Assembly (NCBI GenBank): GCA_964457935.1
Contig: CAYWFC010000019.1
Location: 1-17,704 of the forward strand
From: STF1-107 sp964457935
GTDB taxonomy: Bacteria > Bacillota > Clostridia > Christensenellales > UBA1242
DNA: 17,704 nt
Direction of reading: 5' to 3'
Below, one piece after another: positions 1 to 6,026 of the stretch (its first letter is position 1; every line of letters begins with the position of its first letter). The notes under the pieces were generated by a model. The model was not told where the DNA came from, made no database searches, and was given only the letters and a program-made list of their open reading frames with translations. Both the position numbers and the translations under genes were made by a program.

Positions 1-492
1 CTATCGGTCACTAAATCGTATTTAGCCTTTGGAGATGGTCCTCCTATCTTCACACGGGATTACACGTGTCCTATGTTACTCTGGATCCCTCTAACCCTGA
101 TATATATTTCGCTTACGGGACTATTACCCTGTGTCGTGCTATTTTCCAAAAATCTTCGGCTATATATACTTCGGATACGTCGAGGTCCTAAACCCCTAAA
201 GTATTTCTACTCTAGGTTTGGGCTGTTACCATTTCGCTCGCCACTACTTTGGTAATCGTTAATTTACTTTCTTTTCCTCCAGGTACTTAGATGTTTCAGT
301 TCCCTGGGTTCCCTTCATTGCATTATTTGGTTCATGTCAATGATACTAGTCCTTCAAACTAGTGTGTTTCCACATTCGGAAATCTACGGATCGCGGTTTA
401 TTTGCAACTCCCCGTAGCTTATCGCAGCTTGTCACGTCCTTCATCGGCGTTTAGTGCCAAGGCATCCCCCATATGCTCTTTGTAGCTTGATC
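1..492 (-). rRNA. rrl: 23S ribosomal RNA, 5' part (3' truncated by window edge)
   Basis: The minus strand reads as the conserved start of bacterial 23S rRNA. It opens near 492 with GATCAAGCTACAAAG, continues with GGGGGATGCCTTGGCA, then GCGATGAAGGACGTG-like and AACTGAAACATCTAAGTACC blocks, and GTAGTGGCGAGCGAAA near 230-250. This corresponds to domain I. The 5' end is placed by analogy with the GGTTAAG start of known 23S genes and is approximate. No 16S gene or tRNA lies upstream (higher coordinates), where the next gene is a reverse transcriptase, so this copy appears unlinked from 16S. The small open frames across it are chance. Confidence 0.96.
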
Positions 493-687
493 GTTCTCTT
501 CCTTTATTGTTAATTAACTCTTATTTTTGCAAATCGGCTCTAAAATTGAATTTAGATGCTTATTACTTCAACTTTACTAAAAAAACCTATTTTTTAATAT
601 CGTATCGTATTTTACATAAAATAAAATAATATGCAGTTGTGATTGTTCTGTGCACTGACTGAATGCGTAATTCATCAATGCTTCGTA

Positions 688-716
688 AGGATACCACATC
701 TAAATATCTTTGTCAA
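688..716 (-). promoter_or_regulatory. Promoter of the 23S rRNA gene
   Basis: On the minus strand a perfect -35 TTGACA (711-716) and a -10 TATCCT (688-693) are separated by exactly 17 bp. Transcription would start near 681 and give a leader of about 190 nt before the mature 23S 5' end. The quality of the match and the position argue that the 23S gene is transcribed on its own. Confidence 0.8.
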
Positions 717-717
717 C

Positions 718-766
718 ACTTTTTTCAAAATTTTTTGAAATTTTTTGAAATTTTTTTTGTTTTTCC
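718..766 (-). promoter_or_regulatory. Phased A-tracts upstream of the 23S promoter (UP-element-like)
   Basis: Directly upstream of the -35 box are several runs of six or more A/T spaced about 10-11 bp (unit AAATTTTTTG on the plus strand, 3-4 times). A-tracts phased with the helix turn bend DNA, and A-rich UP elements boost rRNA promoters. The function is inferred from position and composition. Confidence 0.55.
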
Positions 767-804
767 TCCAAATTTCGCACAAATAAATATTTTATACTAT
801 ATAT

Positions 805-830
805 AGTGGTACACTCACACCCATACCACT
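805..830. repeat. Inverted repeat, 7-bp arms
   Basis: AGTGGTA (805-811) and TACCACT (824-830) are perfect inverted arms around a 12-nt loop, in the AT-rich gap between the RT gene and 23S. No T-run follows on either strand, so it is not an evident terminator. The rest of 767-943 shows no gene. Confidence 0.5.
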
Positions 831-943
831 AAATTGCGAAATCGAGAAAAGTAACGAAATGTCAAAATATGTCAAAAATCTGTCATTTCGGTTGATACTA
901 CTCAAAACAAAAACAAAAAAACCGCACAACAATGTTATTTACC

Positions 944-1002
944 TTTAGGGAATATTTTTATTGAAAATATATCATTTTGTTCCCTAAAAGTCAATGATAT
1001 AT
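944..1002. other. Two interlocking inverted repeats (pseudoknot topology) in the RT-23S gap
   Basis: Stem A pairs TTTAGGGAA (944-952) with TTCCCTAAA (980-988), 9 bp. Stem B pairs ATATATCATT (967-976) with AATGATATAT (993-1002), 10 bp. The 5' arm of B lies inside the loop of A and its 3' arm lies outside, which is the order of an H-type pseudoknot or of two mutually exclusive hairpins. A third small stem (952-958 with 964-970) fits inside A. The coding strand is unknown and no gene is seen here. Confidence 0.5.
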
Positions 1003-1037
1003 GCCAATTTTCTGTCATTTACTCTCAAAATGGGCAC

Positions 1038-1068
1038 AAAAAAAGCTAAGACAATACACATCTTAGCT
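1038..1068 (-). terminator. Intrinsic terminator of the DGR reverse transcriptase
   Basis: AGCTAAGA (1044-1051) and TCTTAGCT (1061-1068) form an 8-bp stem with a 9-nt loop, followed on the minus strand by seven T (1044 down to 1038). The RT stop codon (1046-1048) lies in the 3' arm, so the gene ends inside its own terminator. This closes the DGR transcription unit. Confidence 0.85.
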
Positions 1069-2065
1069 CTTCCACGAAGTCAAACGCGTCCCCTCTCGAG
1101 AAAAATCCCTCATAGCTCATGAGCGAGTTTCTCACCTTAGGCGCGGACCGTTTATGCACACTTTTTTGATATCGGATGAATTTTATCTTGACCTTGACCC
1201 GCCTGCGCGTGCCCTGCCCCAGCTTCTGCACCAGCGTCCCGTCCGGGCATAAAAAAAATCTCCATCCCAGAAAGTTAATGCCATTCTTGACACTCGCTAT
1301 CTGAGACTTCGGATTTATCCTGAGCCTGTTCGCGCCCAGCAACTCATCCGCCACACCTATACACTCCACCGCAGTGCGCTTGTCCGGCACTATGGCGATG
1401 ATGTCGTCCATGTACCTGAGATAATGCTTGATCCCCAGCACTTCCTTGAAATACCTGTCGAGACAGTCTAGATATAGCAGTGCGAAACACTGACTGGACT
1501 GATTGCCCATGGGTAGCCCCACGTCCTGCTCGCCATTGTAGCTGTCCAATATCCCATGCACCAGCGCTACCATTCTCTCCTCACGCACTAGCCTATCCAG
1601 CTTCTGCTTCAGCACAGTGTGACTAATGCTGTTGAAATACTTGCTCACATCTATCTTCACGAAATACCCAGCCCTGCCGTACCGCCTGTAATGCGCCACC
1701 ATAAACTGCCTCAGCCGTCTTATCGCCTGACTGCTCCCTTTTCCCCGCCTGCAAGCCACATTGTCGTATATCAGGTGCCTCTCCAGTAGCGGTATGAGAT
1801 AATTATCACACAGCGAGTGCTGTACCACCCTGTCGCGGTAAGATATCGCCTGTATCTCGCGCTCCTTGGGGTCGTGAATGGTGAATTTGTGATACCCACC
1901 TATCCTATAAGTCCCGTCCGCCAGCTCGCGGTGCAATGCCCAGAGATTCTCAGATAGATTGTTCTCAAACTGCACCACTTCCTTCTTGTGACGCTTGCCT
2001 AGCCTAGCCCGCCTGTGCGCGCGAGAAAGACTCTCAAATGATATGACATTGTCAAAATCTGTCAT
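1046..2065 (-). CDS. DGR-type reverse transcriptase
   Basis: A 339-residue RNA-directed DNA polymerase that copies the TR RNA into adenine-mutated cDNA for transfer to VR. Visible motifs: FVKIDVSKYF (135-144, first catalytic Asp D139), GLPMGNQSSQ (183-192, the Gx(3)SQ motif 4 typical of DGR RTs), YMDD (218-221, catalytic D220/D221), and the KSQIASVKNGINFLGWR block (253-269). No maturase, endonuclease or retron-specific part is present, and the length fits stand-alone DGR RTs. I chose the ATG at 2063-2065 because AAGGAGA lies just before it and the N-terminus (FESLSRAHRRARLGKR) matches where the family begins. A longer frame opens at 2167 but would run through the terminator at 2080-2111. It follows target, avd and TR on the same strand. 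Confidence 0.95.
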   Translation of the reverse strand: MTDFDNVISFESLSRAHRRARLGKRHKKEVVQFENNLSENLWALHRELADGTYRIGGYHKFTIHDPKEREIQAISYRDRVVQHSLCDNYLIPLLERHLIYDNVACRRGKGSSQAIRRLRQFMVAHYRRYGRAGYFVKIDVSKYFNSISHTVLKQKLDRLVREERMVALVHGILDSYNGEQDVGLPMGNQSSQCFALLYLDCLDRYFKEVLGIKHYLRYMDDIIAIVPDKRTAVECIGVADELLGANRLRINPKSQIASVKNGINFLGWRFFLCPDGTLVQKLGQGTRRRVKVKIKFIRYQKSVHKRSAPKVRNSLMSYEGFFSRGDAFDFVEELRCVLS

Positions 2066-2079
2066 ACTTCTCCTTATAT

Positions 2080-2111
2080 AAAAAAACGACCTACTATACA
2101 TAGGCCGTTTT
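2080..2111 (-). terminator. Intrinsic terminator/attenuator between TR and the RT gene
   Basis: In minus-strand RNA, AAAACGGCCTA pairs with UAGGUCGUUUU (11 bp including one G-U) around a 7-nt loop and runs into seven U (ending at 2080). On the plus strand the G-U becomes an A-C mismatch, so the hairpin favours the minus strand. The RT ribosome site (2070-2075) begins four bases after the U-run. It probably sets the 3' end of the TR RNA and leaves RT synthesis to read-through. Confidence 0.72.
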
Positions 2112-2343
2112 AAGCCTTTGAGATATCTCACGATATCACGTACGGCAAATAATGTTTGGATAATCATACTATGATAGAGATTGGAGTATATCTATTATGA
2201 CGTATCCCATTACGTGACGTATCATCAAAGACTACTTTTTCCCACACTATCGAGAGTGTAGGAAAGGCAAGGATTCCTTTGCTTCCAGACACAGTACATA
2301 CGAGCTCACGCATGTAAATCGGGCTTTTCTCATTACGATAGGA

Positions 2344-2460
2344 GCAAATCGGGAGCGACGCCGTTATTAGCATTGTTGACATTATCATTATTATCAGCGT
2401 TACCGTTGTTGACGTCGTAAGCATTATTGCTATTAGTAGGATTCGGCGAACGAAGCCACA
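2344..2460 (-). repeat. DGR template repeat (TR)
   Basis: This 117-bp stretch aligns without gaps to VR (3525-3641; constant offset 1181). There are 23 mismatches, all at A in the TR sense (minus) strand: 11 A to T, 9 A to G, 3 A to C. Twelve of the 35 TR adenines are unchanged, and no G, C or T differs. In the VR frame, TR carries 14 AAY (Asn) codons. The conserved 3' block GGCGTCGCTCCCG would act as the IMH* (initiation of mutagenic homing) counterpart. A chance frame on the minus strand (2164-2424) crosses it and is not a gene. Confidence 0.96.
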
Positions 2461-2501
2461 CCAAAGAGCGCTAGGGATTAGCTTGTGTAACCCTTACCTA
2501 T

Positions 2502-2534
2502 ATCATCACCGCACTAGCATGCTAGTCGGATGAT
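2502..2534 (-). other. Stem-loop at the avd stop, upstream of TR
   Basis: A 14-bp perfect palindrome, ACTAGCATGCTAGT (2513-2526), is extended by CCG/CGG (2509-2511 with 2527-2529) and ATCAT/ATGAT (2502-2506 with 2530-2534), with small bulges. It overlaps the avd stop codon (2522-2524) and lies about 40 nt before TR. It could delimit the TR RNA 5' end or simply be a DNA palindrome. Confidence 0.5.
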
Positions 2535-2890
2535 ACCATTCTTTCTGTGCTGGCTATCCATCTGTTCAGGTATAGCAAGCACTCTGCTTGTTGTTTAGCT
2601 ATTTGTTCATATTGATGAAACAATATACACTCCTGCTCATACGCTATCTGCGCGAAGTAGTCTAGCATAGATAGTAGTGTCTTTGCATCATTCTGTAGTG
2701 CCAATCTCTCCTCTTTGATTCGAGTTTCATTGGCTAAATATATTCTCTCTATGGCAGTCAGGATATAATTCTGTAGCCTTACCACGAGAGTGAAGCGAAA
2801 TCTCTTCGGTGACTTCTCAGTCACTGTGATGATGTATTTCGCTAAGTCTTTAGTTTTTGTCATAACATATAAGTCACTTTTACGTTGCAT
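2522..2890 (-). CDS. avd: Avd-like accessory variability determinant (four-helix bundle)
   Basis: A 122-residue, mostly helical, basic protein. Residues 5-45 (DLYVMTKTKDL, then KSPKRFRFTLVVRLQ at 26-40) match the start of DGR Avd and related four-helix-bundle proteins, in which a K-(F/S)-P-(K/R)-x-x-R-F-T-L motif opens helix 2. Long helices follow to the end. In known DGRs Avd forms a pentamer that binds RT and the TR RNA and is essential for mutagenic cDNA synthesis. Its place here, after the target and directly before TR and RT, is the classical order. The start at 2888-2890 has AAAAGGA a few bases upstream. A possible weak promoter lies at 2935-2962. Without the context it could be called only a four-helix-bundle protein. 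Confidence 0.82.
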   Translation of the reverse strand: MQRKSDLYVMTKTKDLAKYIITVTEKSPKRFRFTLVVRLQNYILTAIERIYLANETRIKEERLALQNDAKTLLSMLDYFAQIAYEQECILFHQYEQIAKQQAECLLYLNRWIASTERMVSSD

Positions 2891-2934
2891 TGCGGTTCCT
2901 TTTAACGTCGGATATAGACCCCTTCTGGCACTAA

Positions 2935-2962
2935 TCTATACCTCGACTCCTTCATTTGTCAT
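2935..2962 (-). promoter_or_regulatory. Possible promoter for avd-TR-RT
   Basis: On the minus strand ATGACA (2957-2962) and TATAGA (2935-2940) are separated by 16 bp, about 45 bp before avd. The match is moderate. If real, it would uncouple the mutagenesis genes from target expression. Confidence 0.3.
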
Positions 2963-3097
2963 TATTCTCCGCTCATCGCCCATGAGCAAGGTGGGGTCCC
3001 TGCCACACAGAGCACACGCACTGTGTGGCAGGCTGTGGGCTACACTGAGTGTAGCCCGGATTATAGTAGACGGCTGTCGCCGAAGACTATTTTGTTT

Positions 3098-3145
3098 TGA
3101 CCGCTCGATGATATATCATCTTCGCGGAACGGCTACCGCCGTATA
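3098..3145. repeat. Palindromic double-hairpin module, copy 1
   Basis: TTGACCGCT, a 14-bp palindrome (3107-3120, GATGATATATCATC), GCGG (3124-3127), then ACGGC-TACC-GCCGT (3129-3142). It shares layout and flanks with copy 2 at 3205-3251. The core arms differ in sequence but both remain paired. Confidence 0.6.
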
Positions 3146-3204
3146 TATATTGATTTATTGGCTAATTTTCCTGATTGATTTATTTGTACATTCTAGTTTT
3201 TTAT

Positions 3205-3251
3205 TTGACCGCTTGTCGATATATCGCCAAGCGGGTCGGCTGACGCCGTAT
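3205..3251. repeat. Palindromic double-hairpin module, copy 2
   Basis: TTGACCGCTT (arm 3209-3214), the palindrome CGATATATCG (3217-3226), AAGCGG (3229-3234), then CGGC-TGAC-GCCG (3237-3248). The same CGGC/GCCG mini-hairpin also occurs at 3071-3082 with loop TGTC. Confidence 0.6.
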
Positions 3252-3495
3252 CTGTACTCTTAGTTTATCTTTCCACTACACTGTTCTGAATGTGCCGGAG
3301 CAAAATCCGGCGGAAACTTGTCGAGCAAGGATTTTGTGAGGACTCTTTCAGGGGAAAGATATCATAAGAAAACCGTAACGAATAGGCAGTCTTGTCGCCG
3401 TTATTCGTGAGGTTGTCTTATGACAGCTGTTTCTTGGCACGTGGCGGCGCTAGAGGGCGCTTGTTCGCCACTTTGCCCAAAGAGTGTCAGATCCT

Positions 3496-3525
3496 CAAAT
3501 TTAGCCTATTTCATAGGCTAATTTG
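3496..3525 (-). other. Stem-loop immediately after VR (DGR target-recognition hairpin)
   Basis: TTAGCCTAT (3501-3509) and ATAGGCTAA (3513-3521) form a 9-bp stem with a 3-nt loop. Past a one-base bulge it extends by CAAA/TTTG (3496-3499 with 3522-3525). It begins at the very base where TR/VR homology ends and includes the target stop codon (3511-3513). TR lacks it. In the Bordetella phage DGR a hairpin just downstream of the VR IMH is needed for target recognition. No T-run follows on the minus strand, so a terminator role is unlikely. Confidence 0.75.
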
Positions 3526-5997
3526 CAAAGCGGGAGCGACGCCGAAAGAAGCATCGTAGACACCACCATAACCATCAGCGTAACCGTAGTCGACGTCGAA
3601 AGCATAAAGGCTACCAGTAGGATACGGCGAACGAAGCCACATTACTCCTGAGCCTATATATGGTGAGTATACATCCCAGTTGGATGAGCCTTCGGTTATA
3701 CCGTTATTTGTTAAGTATGCTTCAGTGATAGTCGCTGCGCCTGTGGCTCTAGCATAGTCTGTAGTGCCCCAATAACGCGCGGTATCTTGCTCGTCGTATT
3801 TTGTACTGAAGCCATAACTTTCGTTGCATACATCGGCTACGCTGAGGGCATAGACTTTATCTGATGTATTCTCGCAGAGATACTCATTGTCTGCGTCTAC
3901 ACCTACATCACTTGTATACTGACTAGCGCTATTATCTACTGTAGTGGTGAGTATGCTAGACTGCTGACTGGATGTGAATGCACTATTGTAGAATGTGTTA
4001 TTTAGCCAGTATCTAAGTGTACTATATTTATAGTTATTTAGTTCTACATCTTCTAGTACTGCATTGCCATTGTAATAATCTAGTACATTATAGTCATCAT
4101 CATAGTTGGATTGATATGCTAGTCCTGATAGTATGCTGTCGCATACTATGGTATATGTGCCATTAGATGATGACAATATTCTCCATTTGATTGGCTCTAC
4201 TTTGAAGTAATAGTCTTGACCTAGGGTCATTACTCTGCCGTCTTTTGCTACGTTACCTGCCCATTCTGTAGTCCATTCTTCTTCAGTATCAAACCAATTA
4301 GTGTCGTACTGAGCAGTTTGTTTTACATACTTTGCTCCGTCTGAGCCTGTGTAGTAGCCTTTGGAGTCAGCGGTAGTACCTACTGTTACGTTATCTGCTT
4401 TTAGAGTTTGTGGGTATTCGCCGAAGTACATATATTGTTTGCCATTCTCAGTGAATATCTCGCCCTCTGTCACTGTACCACTACTCTGTGGAGTGAGAGT
4501 CACCACCATAGCAGGTGCTACACCAATAGTATTGTCTACTGATTGCAAATCACCTACCTGACCGCCACCGACAACTTTGGTCATGTTACCATAATTACCA
4601 GGTGTACGTGTCCATACATAGGTAGTCTGGAATGCATCCATATATGCGCCAGAAGCGATAGCATAGTCTGATTGTGACCAATGTCTAGCCGTATCTGCGC
4701 TATTGATACTAGCATTGAAACCGTATGATGTATTTATCAGGTCAGTCGCGCTAAGAGCATATATCTTATCTGTCGTATTATCACAGACATAACTATTGCT
4801 AACCGTACCACCATAACTAGCGTTACTATTATCTACTGTAGTAGTCTCGATGACTGCCTGTTCGGATGATGTAAATGCTTTGTTGTAGAAATCATTATTC
4901 AAGAAATCTCTCAAATCACTCAAATCATAGTTATTAGCATAAGCATTGCTGTCATGATAAGTCACGATATTGCCACTGTCATCTGCGACATAATAATATG
5001 TGGAACTAGTGAGGGAATTAGTCACTTCTTTGACATTGGACTGATAAGCCAAACCCTGCAATGCTACATCACTTACTACTGTGTAGGTATTATCTGTCTT
5101 GGACAATATACGCCATTTAATAGGCTCTACCTTGAAGTAGTATGTCTCACCATTGGTCATGTTATAAACTTGATACTGGGTATCCGTATCGCTATAGAAG
5201 TTGGCAGTGAGTTTAGCGTATTTCTCGCCGTCTGAGCCTAGGTAATAGCCATTGGCGTCAGGGGCGGTAGTCACTGTCACGTCGTCAGCCTTCAGTGTCT
5301 GTGGGTATGAGCCGAAGTACAGGTATTCGCCGTCGGCAGATATCTCGTACTGCACGCCAGATGGTGCATCGCCTGCTATGACAGACTTGAATGCTGCCAT
5401 GGTGCCCATCATATTAGCAGACTGGATAGCCACTACTACTACATTGAGAGTGACACCTTTGCCTGCTTGGGCATATTCGTCCAGCTGAGTCAGTGTGGTA
5501 GGGATGATGAAGTTATCTGCATCGAGTAGCAATATCTGGTCTGTGGTGGAGACTTCTGTGAGGGCGTCTGCAGTGCCGTAGTAGAACACTGCTACGTCTG
5601 TGACGCTGGTGTCCTGCACGAAGTCATTGCCAGAGCCTATCTTGTCCACTGTGAACATATTTGACAGTGCTGGCTCGTAGTCTGACAGTGCGTCGTCTAC
5701 ATCGAGTGATATCTCTATGCGGAAGTAAAACGATACACTCTCCTCAGACTTATTCGCCATGACGTCGTGGGTGAGCAAGTGGTCGCCGGGCATCACACCG
5801 GACTTAGTGAATGTCTGGCTATTGATAGCGACATCGTTGCTAGTGACTTGGATATTGATATTGCCACTAGAGAATGTGAAGTCTATACTGCCAGATACTG
5901 ATGCGGTAAACCACGCATATGCTGTACTCACCCCTAGTATGATGATGAGTGCGAGCATGATGACTAGTGATATGCCGGAGCGTTTTGTTCTATTCAT
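3511..5997 (-). CDS. DGR target: SipW-type exported protein with tandem DUF6273-like domains and C-terminal VR
   Basis: An 828-residue protein. Residues 1-28 form a signal peptide (basic start, hydrophobic 10-22, STAYA then WFT), and residues 29-205 resemble the TasA/CalY-type region of proteins processed by the SipW signal peptidase. Two homologous domains follow: D1 (about 221-503: YFGSYPQT, KVEPIKWRILS at 289-299, VWTRTPGN, GVAPAM) and D2 (about 515-828: YFGEYPQT, KVEPIKWRILS at 599-609, WLRSP at 787-791, GVAPAL at 819-824). These markers fit DUF6273. The last 42 residues hold VR; 17 residues differ from the TR-encoded ones (792, 795, 797, 798, 800, 803, 804, 806, 809-812, 814, 815, 817, 818, 823), now rich in Tyr, Gly and Asp. 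The protein is probably displayed outside the cell and binds a varying ligand through D2. The ATG follows AAGAGG. The promoter has a G10 tract. Confidence 0.93.
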   Translation of the reverse strand: MNRTKRSGISLVIMLALIIILGVSTAYAWFTASVSGSIDFTFSSGNINIQVTSNDVAINSQTFTKSGVMPGDHLLTHDVMANKSEESVSFYFRIEISLDVDDALSDYEPALSNMFTVDKIGSGNDFVQDTSVTDVAVFYYGTADALTEVSTTDQILLLDADNFIIPTTLTQLDEYAQAGKGVTLNVVVVAIQSANMMGTMAAFKSVIAGDAPSGVQYEISADGEYLYFGSYPQTLKADDVTVTTAPDANGYYLGSDGEKYAKLTANFYSDTDTQYQVYNMTNGETYYFKVEPIKWRILSKTDNTYTVVSDVALQGLAYQSNVKEVTNSLTSSTYYYVADDSGNIVTYHDSNAYANNYDLSDLRDFLNNDFYNKAFTSSEQAVIETTTVDNSNASYGGTVSNSYVCDNTTDKIYALSATDLINTSYGFNASINSADTARHWSQSDYAIASGAYMDAFQTTYVWTRTPGNYGNMTKVVGGGQVGDLQSVDNTIGVAPAMVVTLTPQSSGTVTEGEIFTENGKQYMYFGEYPQTLKADNVTVGTTADSKGYYTGSDGAKYVKQTAQYDTNWFDTEEEWTTEWAGNVAKDGRVMTLGQDYYFKVEPIKWRILSSSNGTYTIVCDSILSGLAYQSNYDDDYNVLDYYNGNAVLEDVELNNYKYSTLRYWLNNTFYNSAFTSSQQSSILTTTVDNSASQYTSDVGVDADNEYLCENTSDKVYALSVADVCNESYGFSTKYDEQDTARYWGTTDYARATGAATITEAYLTNNGITEGSSNWDVYSPYIGSGVMWLRSPYPTGSLYAFDVDYGYADGYGGVYDASFGVAPALQISL
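3525..3641 (-). repeat. DGR variable repeat (VR)
   Basis: The VR encodes the C-terminal end of the target from the Trp-787 codon to Leu-824. It aligns without gaps with TR (2344-2460), and all 23 differences are at TR adenines. The 3' block encoding GVAP (GGCGTCGCTCCCG) is identical to TR and is the likely IMH. One further A to C change lies 3' of that block, at 3530. Homology stops sharply at 3641/3642 on one side and at 3525 on the other, where the hairpin begins. Confidence 0.96.
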
Positions 5998-6026
5998 ATT
6001 TCTACCTCTTATTTGTGTTTGATACC

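Larger units (their letters stand above)
2080..2534 (-). ncRNA. Putative TR-containing RNA of the DGR
   Basis: This is the stretch between the hairpin at the avd stop (2502-2534) and the terminator at 2080-2111. It contains TR (2344-2460) and then a roughly 230-nt spacer toward the RT gene. The spacer shows local stems, for example GGAA/TTCC around 2261-2286 with an inner GCAA...TTGC, and ACACT/AGTGT near 2242-2257. In characterised DGRs the RNA spanning TR and the TR-RT spacer is the primer-template for the Avd-RT complex. The ends given here are inferred, and no separate promoter is evident; it may be processed from the avd transcript. Confidence 0.5.
3001..3480. other. Densely structured intergenic region between target gene and avd
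   Basis: No credible gene lies in 2891-3510. The stretch is packed with inverted repeats: 3001-3010/3021-3030 (10 bp), 3037-3046/3048-3057 (10 bp), 3063-3090 (nested), 3101-3142 and 3207-3248 (two paired modules), 3267-3274/3353-3360 (8 bp closing a 94-nt domain with inner stems GCCGG/CCGGC, CAAAATCC/GGATTTTG and CTTTC/GAAAG), 3362-3423 (8 + 4 + 7 + 3 bp), and 3434-3480 (GTGGCG/CGCCAC with inner GCGC stem). Nearly every base belongs to a potential stem, which suggests a structured RNA or a DNA-structure-based element. Strand and function are unknown. Confidence 0.6.

Noticed and set aside
73..255. Open frame on the plus strand
   Set aside because: It lies antisense inside the 23S rRNA gene.
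1046..2065. RT as a group II intron or retron RT
   Set aside because: No maturase or endonuclease domain, intron ends or msr/msd-like inverted structure is present, whereas TR/VR and avd are.
2066..2167. Longer RT start at 2167 (34 extra residues)
   Set aside because: The extension crosses a terminator hairpin, and a strong AAGGAG site precedes the ATG at 2065, where the family's N-terminus begins.
2164..2424. 86-codon minus-strand frame across TR
   Set aside because: It reads TR in a frame other than VR's, has no ribosome site, and its Thr/Met/Ile-rich start is only the AAY-rich template misread. The region is the TR RNA.
3001..3251. CRISPR array
   Set aside because: The repeats are few, palindromic and unevenly spaced, with no constant repeat-spacer pattern and no cas genes.
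2790..3263. 157-codon plus-strand frame
   Set aside because: It overlaps avd antisense and then translates hairpins. The residues have no domain-like pattern and there is no ribosome site.
3511..3513. TGA as Trp (code 4)
   Set aside because: TGA ends the target and recX at the expected family or domain ends, and reading through gives no domain-like sequence.
3496..3525. VR-adjacent hairpin as the terminator of the target gene
   Set aside because: No T-run follows on the minus strand, and the hairpin starts exactly at the VR border.
4500..4640. A second VR at the end of domain D1
   Set aside because: D1 shares only protein motifs (TRTPG, GVAPA) with D2. There is no nucleotide match to TR beyond chance and no hairpin follows.
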